Shown here piece after piece: positions 27,689 through 36,068 of a stretch of 64,000 nt of DNA (position 1 is the stretch's first letter; every line of letters starts with the position of its first letter). Location of the stretch: NCBI GenBank assembly GCA_016743235.1, contig VRZD01000016.1, positions 1 to 64,000 on the forward strand, written 5' to 3'. The DNA comes from Pantanalinema sp. GBBB05 (GTDB lineage Bacteria > Cyanobacteriota > Cyanobacteriia > Leptolyngbyales > Leptolyngbyaceae). Made by a program: the position numbers and the translations under genes. The notes below the pieces were generated by a model. It did not search any database, was not told where the DNA came from, and was given only the letters and a program-made list of their open reading frames with translations.

Positions 27689-28068
27689 TAAAGCTGCAAA
27701 GGATTAAATGTAATCGAAACCTGAAGCTATAGGGGATGGCAATTCTAAACTACTGCTGAAGAGAATAATCTCTGACTGAGTAAAGATACTTACCCATTCT
27801 GAGGCATTCTAGCTGACTTGTAAATTCATCGCCAGATTGTATCGAACAGTGGTAAAACGTGCACCTCTTGAAACAATGTGTAGTTAAACTCATCAGGTAT
27901 TCAAGTAGGCTGACTCGTCTTTCACTAGAAAGTTCCACTGATCCTGAAAGCATTTGAGGTTTTTGATATGGACGATCGAAACGCAATACAGGCATCTATC
28001 AAAAATAGACAACTACCAAGCTGATTGCTCAGCGCTGGTATGCCAACTTCACCCTTCAAGATTAAACG
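27689..28068. other. Intergenic region, no gene seen
   Basis: About 380 nt between divergent tic22 and the substrate-binding protein gene. The minus-strand frame at 27750-27995 has no ribosome site and an unprotein-like composition, so I leave it out. No strong hairpin noted. Confidence 0.45.
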
Positions 28069-29418
28069 ATGACACAACAAAAATGGATTTGGTGGAGCCG
28101 GGTTGCCCCCAGCCAACGCCTCAAGCAAGAATTCTCTCATCACCCTAGATCGCGCTATACATCGCGATTTCAACGGGTCTGGAAATCCTTGACTGGCCTG
28201 TTATTGCTCTTAACAACGATCGCGTCCTGCCAAGGTAGCCAGCCCTCAACTGCCCTCAAAATCGGGACGCTTCTCCCGATTACAGGCGATCTGGCACAGT
28301 ATGGCTCCTCTATGGAAAATAGTGCCCGTTTACTTGTGGATACCGTGAACCAGTGTGGGGGAGTTTTAGGACAACCAGTCACCTTAATTGCAGCAGATGA
28401 TCACACCGAACCCAGTATGGGCGTAGCCGCAATCACCAAGTTAATCGAGGTCGATCGCGTGGCTGGAGTAGTTGGAGCCGCTTCCAGTGCCGTAAGTAGC
28501 GCCGCCGTAGATATTGCGGTACGGAATCAAACTATTTTAATTTCTCCTGCTAGTACTAGCCCCGTCTTCAGCGATCGAGCGCGTAAAGGAGAATTTCAGG
28601 GCTTCTGGTTCCGGACTGCTCCACCAGACACCTTTCAAGGTCAGGCCCTCGCAAAGTTAGCCATAGCACAAGGATTCAAGTCTGTAGCGATTCTGGCGAT
28701 CAATAACGACTATGGCAATGGTTTGCTCAACTCATTTATTCCCGCCTTTACTACGATGGGAGGGCGAGTTACCAATCAAGCCAATCCGCTTCGCTATCCT
28801 GCCGATGCCTCATCGTTTGATTCGGAAGTCAAAGCAGTTTTTAGCCAGAACCCAGACGCAGTGCTATTGATTGCTTACCCCGAAACCGGCAGCTTAATTC
28901 TGAAAACAGCTTATGAACAAGGCTTATTAGGCAAGACAACGCAAATCATTGCCACCGATGGCATGAAGGAAAGCGACATCGCCACAGTCATCGGCAAAAA
29001 TGTCAATGGCGACTATATTGCAACAGGCATGATTGGCACAGCTGCCAGCGCAGGTGGTCAAGGATTAACCAACTTCCAACAACGGTTTCTCACCAAATAC
29101 GGTCAAGCTCCCAAAATTTATGATGCGAACACCTGGGATGCGACTGCTTTACTCGTGCTAGCCGCAGAAGCTGCCAAAACCCCAACGGGTGAGGCGATGA
29201 AGCCATTTATCCGAGACGTAGCTAATCCCTCTGGGCAGGACGTCACTGATGTTTGCCAAGCTCTAGCCCTAGTTCGTGCTGGTCAGCCCATTAACTATCA
29301 AGGGGCGAGTGGCAGTGTGGATCTCAACCACGACGGGGATGTAACTGGTAGCTACGACATCTGGACGATCGCAGCCGATGGCAAACTGAAGGTAATTGGC
29401 ACGATCACAGTTGACTAA
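28069..29418 (+). CDS. ABC transporter substrate-binding lipoprotein (branched-chain amino acid type)
   Basis: 449 residues. A long basic N terminus (1-37) leads to a hydrophobic segment with a lipobox ending TTIASC (Cys54), so a lipid-anchored periplasmic protein. The mature part is a type I periplasmic-binding (Leu/Ile/Val receptor, Peripla_BP_6) fold: LKIGTLLPITGDLAQYGSS, then LISPASTSPVFSD and IYDANTWDATALLVLAAEAA. No permease or ATPase genes are adjacent, so the ligand is unknown and the transporter parts must lie elsewhere. Confidence 0.88.
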   Translation: MTQQKWIWWSRVAPSQRLKQEFSHHPRSRYTSRFQRVWKSLTGLLLLLTTIASCQGSQPSTALKIGTLLPITGDLAQYGSSMENSARLLVDTVNQCGGVLGQPVTLIAADDHTEPSMGVAAITKLIEVDRVAGVVGAASSAVSSAAVDIAVRNQTILISPASTSPVFSDRARKGEFQGFWFRTAPPDTFQGQALAKLAIAQGFKSVAILAINNDYGNGLLNSFIPAFTTMGGRVTNQANPLRYPADASSFDSEVKAVFSQNPDAVLLIAYPETGSLILKTAYEQGLLGKTTQIIATDGMKESDIATVIGKNVNGDYIATGMIGTAASAGGQGLTNFQQRFLTKYGQAPKIYDANTWDATALLVLAAEAAKTPTGEAMKPFIRDVANPSGQDVTDVCQALALVRAGQPINYQGASGSVDLNHDGDVTGSYDIWTIAADGKLKVIGTITVD

Positions 29419-29439
29419 ATCTTCTCGCTTAGCCAAGAC

Positions 29440-30303
29440 TCACTGCAAATAGGTTGCCAAGATCAACCGAATTTTTTCTGCGACCAGTTCTGGCTGTTCC
29501 AGCATTGCTAAATGCCCGCAATCAGGAATTTCCAGTACATTATCCCCACAGTCTCGAAACAACGGGTGAAAGCTGGCTAAATGCCGCACATACTTCGGTT
29601 CCATGATGCGATCCTGTGCCCCGGCAAGAAAGTAGACAGGCTGGGACAATCGCGCCACAATTTGGGGTAAACGATGGACTTCTGCCTCTGTAGTTGAAGC
29701 TAATAAGCTACCCACAACCGCTTCAGCATCCGCCATCACAAAGTCAAGCAACCGTTTTTGCCCCCAATGCCGATCGAGCTTTTGCACGACATTCGCTCGG
29801 GCAAACAGGAGATCTAGCAACGGTAACCACTGAAGCCATCGGGGACGAAATTTGGCTAACTGCTGACCAGCTGCCCGAAACCGTTCAAATTCTTCTTTCA
29901 AATAGATACCGCCACCCGCGTTAACACAAATTACCCCTTTGACTAGATGAGGCAACTGATCCGCTGCCCACAGAGCAATACTGCCCCCTAAGGAGTGCCC
30001 AACTAGCCAAACGTTAGAAATATTGAGTTGCTTCAGGAGAATTGCCAGATCTTTGGCGTAGTCAAGCAAACTATACCCCGCACACGATCGGGAGGTTGCC
30101 GCGCCTGGAGAGCCTTGTGAATCCCCAAAGCCACGTAAATCGTAGGATAAACATTGGTAGTCGGTTGACAACTGGTCAATCAATGGTTGCCAATAGCTCC
30201 GGCTTAAGAGCCAACCATGAATGAAGACTAAAGCATCAGTAGAGCCAGTCGCCAGCGTTAGATCGTAAGCGTGTGGAATACCCAGTACATTAATCATTGG
30301 CAT
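29440..30303 (-). CDS. Alpha/beta hydrolase fold protein
   Basis: 287 residues (ATG 30303; another ATG two codons on). HG motif FIHGWLLSRSYW, nucleophile elbow LVGHSLGGSIAL, acid AGAQDRIMEP and histidine PDCGHLAMLEQPE, in order. A cap domain lies between. It is distinct from the hydrolase at 19.5-20.3 kb in sequence and length. Substrate unknown. Confidence 0.88.
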   Translation of the reverse strand: MPMINVLGIPHAYDLTLATGSTDALVFIHGWLLSRSYWQPLIDQLSTDYQCLSYDLRGFGDSQGSPGAATSRSCAGYSLLDYAKDLAILLKQLNISNVWLVGHSLGGSIALWAADQLPHLVKGVICVNAGGGIYLKEEFERFRAAGQQLAKFRPRWLQWLPLLDLLFARANVVQKLDRHWGQKRLLDFVMADAEAVVGSLLASTTEAEVHRLPQIVARLSQPVYFLAGAQDRIMEPKYVRHLASFHPLFRDCGDNVLEIPDCGHLAMLEQPELVAEKIRLILATYLQ

Positions 30304-30334
30304 ACTTACTATCCTAGTCTGCCGAGGTATCCCG

Positions 30335-31060
30335 CTAAAACCTCCGTCCTAGTAATCGTTGCTTTACGCTTTCGGCAATCTTTTGCCCTAGATAATCTGG
30401 AATCAAGCTCTCATTCGGTCCCAAAAGATACAAAATTAATCGGGTTCGCCCTCGCCATACCAATAAATTAGCGTTGACTACTAGTAAGTCCTCTTGCCAA
30501 ATGGCGTACATCACTTTGTAGAAAAGCCCTGGCTGGTTATCTGCCTCAATTAACAAAGCAGGCAAGTGGAAGACCGGATCAACATAAAACTCAGTTTCAA
30601 CCTGCTCTAATCCAGCATCCAGATTGAACTCAACCGCCAGCATTTCTTCCACTTCAAACCGTCCGGCTAGCGCTTCCCGAATTGCTCGACAGACATTTTC
30701 AGCCGTTTTCTCCGTGAGTGCCTTGCCGCTCCGGGAAACAATCAGCTTAATAAACACCAGCATGGGCGGATAAATCTGACCATACAGGCTTAAGCTATGA
30801 ATCGTCAGACCATAGGCCGCTAACACCCCAAAAATGTCACTTAAGAGAAATGACTGGTTGCGATAGGCGAAGTGAAGGGCACTTTTGCTGCCCTCGGGCT
30901 TCAGCTCAATTACAGCCTGTTTTGTTTTGTAGAGGTGGTAAGCCAACCTGAGATTCTGCAGCTGGATCTCACTACTAACAAACTGCTCATAAAACTGGGG
31001 AAACGCCCGGTTGAAGCGTTTTAGCAGTTCTAATGTGGATGACTTTAAGCCCAAAGCCAT
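30335..31060 (-). CDS. ACT-domain protein, GlnD-like without catalytic domains
   Basis: 241 residues. Two ACT-like modules with beta-alpha-beta-beta-alpha-beta pattern: FLLSDIFGVLAAYGLTIHSL near 80 and ALLIEADNQPGLFYKVMYAI near 165. They resemble the C-terminal sensor domains of PII uridylyltransferase GlnD, but no nucleotidyltransferase or HD domain is present. An amino-acid or nitrogen-sensing role is plausible but only inferred. The N-terminal 75 residues are helical. A conserved-looking cyanobacterial protein. Confidence 0.75.
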   Translation of the reverse strand: MALGLKSSTLELLKRFNRAFPQFYEQFVSSEIQLQNLRLAYHLYKTKQAVIELKPEGSKSALHFAYRNQSFLLSDIFGVLAAYGLTIHSLSLYGQIYPPMLVFIKLIVSRSGKALTEKTAENVCRAIREALAGRFEVEEMLAVEFNLDAGLEQVETEFYVDPVFHLPALLIEADNQPGLFYKVMYAIWQEDLLVVNANLLVWRGRTRLILYLLGPNESLIPDYLGQKIAESVKQRLLGRRF

Positions 31061-31382
31061 AATTTGGGATCAACTGATTGATTTAGGTTAAAGCATATCT
31101 GGAATAGAGCGATCGCCCAACAAAAATCCTGGGACTTTCGATCCGTCTCTCTCCCTGATGCAGTTCTACCATTCAAATCCTGATTCAAAAGGAAACTTAG
31201 TACTTTAGAAGCAAATCCCTCAGCCATTGAGCAGATCTGGCATTTGCCCGATGAAAAAGTTAACTTGTACCAAAATATCCATCCAAAAGGTTGACTTGCA
31301 ATAGAAGAACGATGCAGAAAGGGTACGGGCGATATACTATCTAGTACTGTGATCTAACTTCTACTACCTTAACCACGCTTGC
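31061..31382. other. Intergenic region, no gene seen
   Basis: About 320 nt between divergent ACT and GNAT genes. GTA-N8-TAA at about 31344, near the GTA-N8-TAC NtcA consensus, is the only suggestive site; it is too degenerate to call. Confidence 0.35.
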
Positions 31383-31901
31383 ATGGGTTTTTGGAAAAGC
31401 CTGTTCAGTAGCTCCGATGCTCCCCCCACACCTGGGACAATGCCATCCGAGAAAATCGTTGCCGAGGGTTTCAGTGATCGTGGCTCTCGCATCTTCTTCA
31501 GTACCGAACGAGACATTGACTTATATGAATTAGAGGAACTGTGCGATGCCGTTGGCTGGTCTCGCCGGCCTTTGCGCAAAGTCAAAAAGGCAATTCAGTA
31601 CAGTTTCGTGGTTGTTTCAATGTGGGAACAACGGGGAACCCAGCGGCGATTAATTGGTTTCTCGCGAGCAACCTCCGATCATGCCTTTAATGCCACAATT
31701 TGGGATGTGGTCGTTCATCCCGACTTCCAGGGTCGAGGGCTAGGGAAAGCATTAATGAAACACATGATTAAAAAACTACGGAGCGAAGATATTAGTAACA
31801 TCACGTTGTTTGCCGATCCTCATGTTGTCGATTTCTATCGCCATCTCGGCTTTATGTCTGACCCAGAAGGGATTAAAGGGATGTTTTGGTATCCAGACTA
31901 G
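31383..31901 (+). CDS. GNAT acetyltransferase (Ycf52-like)
   Basis: 172 residues. Gcn5-related N-acetyltransferase fold with the acetyl-CoA loop VVHPDFQGRGLGKALMKHMI and the C-terminal VDFYRHLGFMSDPEGIKGMFWY. The sequence resembles algal plastid Ycf52 and plant plastid GNAT enzymes, some of which acetylate proteins or serotonin. Substrate here is unknown. The N terminus (MGFWKSLFSSSDAPP) is Ser-rich. It is followed by tRNA-Pro on the same strand. Confidence 0.88.
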   Translation: MGFWKSLFSSSDAPPTPGTMPSEKIVAEGFSDRGSRIFFSTERDIDLYELEELCDAVGWSRRPLRKVKKAIQYSFVVVSMWEQRGTQRRLIGFSRATSDHAFNATIWDVVVHPDFQGRGLGKALMKHMIKKLRSEDISNITLFADPHVVDFYRHLGFMSDPEGIKGMFWYPD

Positions 31902-32061
31902 CTCACATTAGAGTTAGTTATACCCAGAATTACCCTAGTTCATTGCGGGTCCCTATCTTGATTGTGCCAAGTTCTTCCCTCGATCGCCGGAGTAAAATCA
32001 AGTTGGGAATTTTTACTCAGGGATCACGAAGTCAGGTTATACTAAGGGTAAGCACAACCAC

Positions 32062-32135
32062 CGGGATGTAGCGCAGCTTGGTAGCGCGCCTGCTTTGGGA
32101 GCAGGATGCCGCAGGTTCAAATCCTGTCATCCCGA
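32062..32135 (+). tRNA. tRNA-Pro (anticodon TGG)
   Basis: The 74-nt cloverleaf has acceptor CGGGATG/CATCCCG, discriminator A, a D arm with AGCGCAGCTTGGTAGCGC, anticodon loop TTTGGGA with TGG, and a T arm with GGTTCAAATCC. The 3' CCA is not encoded. Confidence 0.97.
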
Positions 32136-32159
32136 TTGAATTAAGTCATGTAAGGGTTG

Positions 32160-32858
32160 TTAAACTGACCCGTAACACGAAATTGCCGCAGGCGAATGTA
32201 CTGGCTGGGTCTGCCATACCCACATTTGATCACCATAAGAAAAATGCCACCATTCATTGGGATGTTGGGCAAAGCCAGCGGCTGTCATGCAGTGAAATAG
32301 CAGTTGGCGGTGAGCATGAAACTCTTGTTCCTGGCGATCAGAACTCTGAGCAAAGTGATTTGGATAGGAGCGGGGCGATAATTCATCGATCGGTGATCCC
32401 ATATCAATCATCTGCTCATCAGCATTCACTAACGTCAGATCAACCGCCGCTCCAGTACTGTGAGGGGGCGGAGTCGCCGGATCAGGACTGGGAACTGCCC
32501 AAAACTGATAAACCTGAGACAAAATGTTTTCTCGTTGAGTTGCAGTGAGCTGAATTGGATCCAATCCCTGTGATCGCGCAGCTTGCGCAAAGGTGTAATC
32601 CACCATAAACTGCTGCACCGCGATCGGACGGTAGGCATCAAAAATCTGCATTCGCCAGCCAGGTCGGTGTTTCTGTAAGTAAGTCTGAGCTAGCAGTAAT
32701 CGCTCACACACTCCCTGCCGGACATAAAATGGCGACTTATGACCGTAGGGAGCGCCTAATTGCATATAAGAATGGGGCTGAACCAAAGAAAATACCGCTG
32801 GGATTGGTACTAACGGTTCACCACATTCAGCGATCGCAATTTGCTGGTAAGGCTTCAC
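32160..32858 (-). CDS. M15-family D-Ala-D-Ala dipeptidase-like peptidase (VanX/DdpX type)
   Basis: 232 residues from GTG 32858, giving MKPYQQIAIAECGEPLVPIP, the expected N terminus; the frame's upstream ATGs lie inside yidD. Zinc motifs: HSTGAAVDL (His and Asp ligands), and the C-terminal EWWHFSYGD (catalytic Glu and third ligand His). In bacteria without vancomycin resistance these enzymes hydrolyse D-Ala-D-Ala for recycling cell-wall material. It starts 16 nt after the yidD stop, so the two are likely co-transcribed. Confidence 0.9.
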   Translation of the reverse strand: MKPYQQIAIAECGEPLVPIPAVFSLVQPHSYMQLGAPYGHKSPFYVRQGVCERLLLAQTYLQKHRPGWRMQIFDAYRPIAVQQFMVDYTFAQAARSQGLDPIQLTATQRENILSQVYQFWAVPSPDPATPPPHSTGAAVDLTLVNADEQMIDMGSPIDELSPRSYPNHFAQSSDRQEQEFHAHRQLLFHCMTAAGFAQHPNEWWHFSYGDQMWVWQTQPVHSPAAISCYGSV

Positions 32859-32874
32859 AGAACACGGACCGTCC

Positions 32875-33126
32875 TTAAGATTCAGTATGGTTATGACTTT
32901 GGGATGCCTGCCCCACTGGTGGCACCGGATCATACCCGCCTGGATGGAAGGGATGACAGCGAGCAATGCGACAGGCAGCTAACCAACTGCCTCGAAGTGC
33001 TCCGAAACGCATAATTGCCTCGATCGCGTACTGCGAGCAGGTCGGCTGATAACGGCAGGTCGGTGGAAACAAGGGAGAGATGAACGACCGATAACCACGA
33101 ATGCAAAAAACCAGGATGGATTTCAT
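32875..33126 (-). CDS. yidD: Membrane protein insertion efficiency factor YidD
   Basis: 83 residues. Characteristic YidD core: RGYRSFISPLFPPTCRYQPTCSQYA, ALRGSWLAACRIARCHPFHPGGYDPVP (each partial). Peripheral membrane protein that assists YidC-dependent insertion. The conserved cysteines are present. Upstream of the M15 peptidase gene. Confidence 0.95.
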   Translation of the reverse strand: MKSILVFCIRGYRSFISPLFPPTCRYQPTCSQYAIEAIMRFGALRGSWLAACRIARCHPFHPGGYDPVPPVGQASQSHNHTES

Positions 33127-33174
33127 CCCTTTATTCTACAAAGTGGTCTGTCGGGAGTGACAGAAACCACCCAT

Positions 33175-34398
33175 TTACCCCTGAAATCCTCCAGTCATGG
33201 TTCGCCCCAGCCGACGGACGGCTCGCCCCATAATCTCTGTAAATTGCAGATCACCACTGAGCAGCCGGGTCGCCAGGTACGTGGCCATCGGCTGCCGAAT
33301 GCCATAGCGGTAAAACAACGATGGGAATTGATAGAAGCAGCTAGCCAGGGTACGCGCTGTATCAAAGTTGGCAGCGAATTCAGCGTGGATGCGATCGCTG
33401 TAAGTTAGGGTTGTGCCGTTGACAACACACTCAGCCGCGATGATGCCGCTCTTCACCGCATGCAGAATGCCATCCCCAAAGAAAGGATTGATTAACCCTG
33501 CTGCATCACCTGCCAATAGCACTTGACCGTCCGGGGTATGTAGCGGTTCTCGACCATTCCAAATGGGTAACGGATGAGCATGAAACTGTAGGCTACTAGG
33601 ATCATAGGGCAGCTGAAATAAATCTAGATAGCCCAAAATTGCCTGTTGTAGCTGCGATTTCACTTGGGGCTCCCGACGCGCATCGGCTTGCCCAAACCGA
33701 AATACTCCAGCACCAATATTCAGGTGATCGGCTTTAGGAAAAATCCAGGCATAGCCCTGCTTCACAGCACCATACTCCAGGTGGGCAATGGCAGGTTTCA
33801 GCTCTGGATGATCATGCCACTGATACGGATACTCAATTTCCATTGCCAGTGAGATTGCTCGTTTCTGCCGTAATCCAGTCGCTTTAGCCGTCACCCCATT
33901 AGCACCATCTGCCCCAATCACATAAGGAGCAGTCGCCACAAACTCCGATTTTGGCGTTAAGTCGCCATCTGCTTTCAGTGCCTGGGCACGAACAACAACC
34001 TGTTGCGATTCGAGCTGGAGTGATCGCACGACTAACCCATCCCACAACTCAGCTCCAGCCCGCACCGCTCGTTGGGCAAGGGCATGATCAAAAACCGAGC
34101 GTCGCACCATCCACAGGGACAATGCTCGAGCCGAACCTGAAGGACTAATTGCCCCTAAATAGGGATTAGTAAAGTTCCAGGTATGCCGCATGTACCGCAC
34201 ATTAGACTCAACAAACGCCTCTGGTACGAGGTCACGCAGAAAGTGCTGCACTGCCACAGGCATACCGCCACCACACGTTTTATGGCGTGGTAAGGGATAT
34301 TTCTCTAACAGAGCCACTTTCAGCCCAGCTTGAGCCGCCTGAGCCGCCGCGATCGTACCGGCAGGACCAGCCCCACAGACAAGTAGATCGTAATGCAA
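33175..34398 (-). CDS. Geranylgeranyl-reductase-family FAD oxidoreductase
   Basis: 407 residues. N-terminal FAD-binding Rossmann motif MHYDLLVCGAGPAGTIAAAQA, the family signature CGGGMP, VIGADGANGVTAK, and the C-terminal GDAAGLINPFFGDGI flavin motif. Related to ChlP, which reduces geranylgeranyl-PP for chlorophyll and tocopherol, but the N-terminal sequence is not that of cyanobacterial ChlP, so I leave the substrate open. Same strand as yidD, with about 50 nt between them. Confidence 0.85.
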   Translation of the reverse strand: MHYDLLVCGAGPAGTIAAAQAAQAGLKVALLEKYPLPRHKTCGGGMPVAVQHFLRDLVPEAFVESNVRYMRHTWNFTNPYLGAISPSGSARALSLWMVRRSVFDHALAQRAVRAGAELWDGLVVRSLQLESQQVVVRAQALKADGDLTPKSEFVATAPYVIGADGANGVTAKATGLRQKRAISLAMEIEYPYQWHDHPELKPAIAHLEYGAVKQGYAWIFPKADHLNIGAGVFRFGQADARREPQVKSQLQQAILGYLDLFQLPYDPSSLQFHAHPLPIWNGREPLHTPDGQVLLAGDAAGLINPFFGDGILHAVKSGIIAAECVVNGTTLTYSDRIHAEFAANFDTARTLASCFYQFPSLFYRYGIRQPMATYLATRLLSGDLQFTEIMGRAVRRLGRTMTGGFQG

Positions 34399-34424
34399 TT
34401 GTTCAGTCCTAGAGCATTCGCCGA

Positions 34425-35279
34425 TTAGGTTGGATCAGGGGTTAATTCAGGTGAGGTTGCGGTATGCGCATCAGCCCCCCCCCCAAAAGTCATTTCTTCG
34501 ACAGCACCAGGAACTCCCATCGGTTTGGGATTGTTTTCATTCAGGCTAACCATCACACCACCCGCATTTCCAGCCCGAACTGTCAGCTGCTGGTCAGCAG
34601 ACCAAATGCGTTGAGTTCCCTGCGGTAAAACACCCTCAAACTCCATCTTGCCGTCAGCAACCACGCGAACCCAAGATTGATCAGTTAAGGTCAATCCTAC
34701 CCGAATGGATCTGTTAGCATCCTTAGGAGCCGGAGCGGCTGGGGTAAATTGGTTCGCTGTCGTTCCCCCGACCTGATGATTTGGGGTTATCCCTGATTTG
34801 GAAACGACGATCGGGTTTAGAGCCGAAGGAGGATTCAGATTTTGAGACAGGTTATACTGTACCGGCTGTGGTGTGGAACGATTCAGCAAATACGACAAGC
34901 CGCTTACGGCTCCAACCACCAATGCCATGTAAATCAAGTAGAGGTGTAAGGGACGCAACTGCGCTCCTACTGAACCTCGCCAGGAATGTTTCACCACTTT
35001 GGGCAGTGCCTGTGCCGGAAATGCACTGGCAAACTCGAGTCCATCCATCCCGATCGCATCTGCATACCGCCGGATAAATCCCTGGATATACACAGGCTCA
35101 GGCAATCGTGATAGGTCACCCTCCTCGATCGCTCGCAACAGCCGGACCGGAATCATGGTTGTGCCAGCCACATACTCCAAGGATAAATTCCGGTTTTGGC
35201 GGAACTGCCGCAGACGCTCTCCTAAGTCAGTCAACGTTTCTACCTGTCCAACGTTCATGTGGAGAACCTGATTTTTCAT
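34425..35279 (-). CDS. RodZ-like helix-turn-helix membrane protein
   Basis: 284 residues (ATG 35279; a later ATG at 35258 is possible). N-terminal HTH_25 domain (LGERLRQFRQNRNLSLEYVA, then LRAIEEGDLSRLPEPVYIQGFIRRYA, partial), one membrane helix (HLYLIYMALVVGAVSGLSYLL), a Pro/Asn linker and a C-terminal DUF4115 beta domain. RodZ links MreB to the cell envelope and sets rod shape. The last 25 codons include a G10 tract (34475-34484), a possible slippage site. Confidence 0.85.
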   Translation of the reverse strand: MKNQVLHMNVGQVETLTDLGERLRQFRQNRNLSLEYVAGTTMIPVRLLRAIEEGDLSRLPEPVYIQGFIRRYADAIGMDGLEFASAFPAQALPKVVKHSWRGSVGAQLRPLHLYLIYMALVVGAVSGLSYLLNRSTPQPVQYNLSQNLNPPSALNPIVVSKSGITPNHQVGGTTANQFTPAAPAPKDANRSIRVGLTLTDQSWVRVVADGKMEFEGVLPQGTQRIWSADQQLTVRAGNAGGVMVSLNENNPKPMGVPGAVEEMTFGGGADAHTATSPELTPDPT

Positions 35280-35282
35280 AGG

Positions 35283-36068
35283 CTATACTCCTTTTTCCGC
35301 CAACTCCCTTTCCGATGTTAAGTCAAATTGAGTATTGAGGGAATGGATCTCGGCATCTGTTAAGAAACGATAGTGACCGATCGCCAGTTCTGGGTGGTCG
35401 CTAACTTGCAACTGAATTGATCCGATCGCAACTCGGTGTAGCTGCAAAACAGGATGTCCTAATTGTTCAGCCACGCGCCGAATTTGCCGATTACGCCCCT
35501 CTCGTAGCTCAATCTCTAACAATGTTTTGTGATCAGGGTGCCGTTTTCGCATAGTCACTCTAGCCGGAAGGGTCACCTGCTTTTCCAGGAGGACACCTTG
35601 TCGCCATTGCTGTAATGTCTTGGCAGAGGGATACCCTTGAACCCAGACCTGATAGGTTTTGGGAATATGGTGGCGAGGGTGGGTCAAGTAAAAGGTCAAG
35701 TTGCCATCATTCGTCAGCAATAGTGCTCCTGTGGAATCTATATCCAACCGTCCAACGGGATGAATGCCCTGCCCTTGACTTAACTCTGGCGGCAGTAAAT
35801 CTAATACCGTTTTTCGTCCTTGGGGATCATGGCAGGTTGAGACATAGCCGATTGGTTTATTTAGCAGCAAATAAACCAGTTGCGGTGGGCGTGAAGGATT
35901 AACGACCCTACCATCTACCGTGATTTGATCCTGTTCCGGGTTCACTTTTTGCCCCAGTTGGGCGATCGCGCCATTAACTTGCACTCGACCTTGTTTCACC
36001 CATTCTTCCACGCGCCGTCGAGAGGCAATTCCCCATTGGGACAAGACTTTTTGTAGTCGCTCAGTCAC
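35283..36068 (-). CDS. rluB: RsuA/RluB-family 23S rRNA pseudouridine synthase
   Basis: 261 residues. N-terminal S4 domain (RLQKVLSQWGIASRRRVEEW) and the catalytic GRLDIDSTGALLLTNDG motif (Asp nucleophile), then LREGRNRQIRRVAEQLGH. Probably modifies helix 89 of 23S rRNA, but RluB, RluE and RsuA cannot be told apart by eye. The GTG start overlaps the stop of the upstream kinase gene (GTGA), so the two are translationally coupled. Confidence 0.85.
   Translation of the reverse strand: MTERLQKVLSQWGIASRRRVEEWVKQGRVQVNGAIAQLGQKVNPEQDQITVDGRVVNPSRPPQLVYLLLNKPIGYVSTCHDPQGRKTVLDLLPPELSQGQGIHPVGRLDIDSTGALLLTNDGNLTFYLTHPRHHIPKTYQVWVQGYPSAKTLQQWRQGVLLEKQVTLPARVTMRKRHPDHKTLLEIELREGRNRQIRRVAEQLGHPVLQLHRVAIGSIQLQVSDHPELAIGHYRFLTDAEIHSLNTQFDLTSERELAEKGV

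Noticed and set aside
27750..27995. Minus-strand 81-codon frame upstream of tic22
   Set aside because: No ribosome site, irregular composition and position in a divergent promoter region.
31344..31357. NtcA site upstream of the GNAT gene
   Set aside because: GTA-N8-TAA has one mismatch to the consensus and no well-placed -10 box; too common by chance.
32078..32548. Plus-strand 156-codon frame starting inside tRNA-Pro
   Set aside because: It begins within the tRNA and is antisense to the M15 peptidase, whose zinc motifs are intact.
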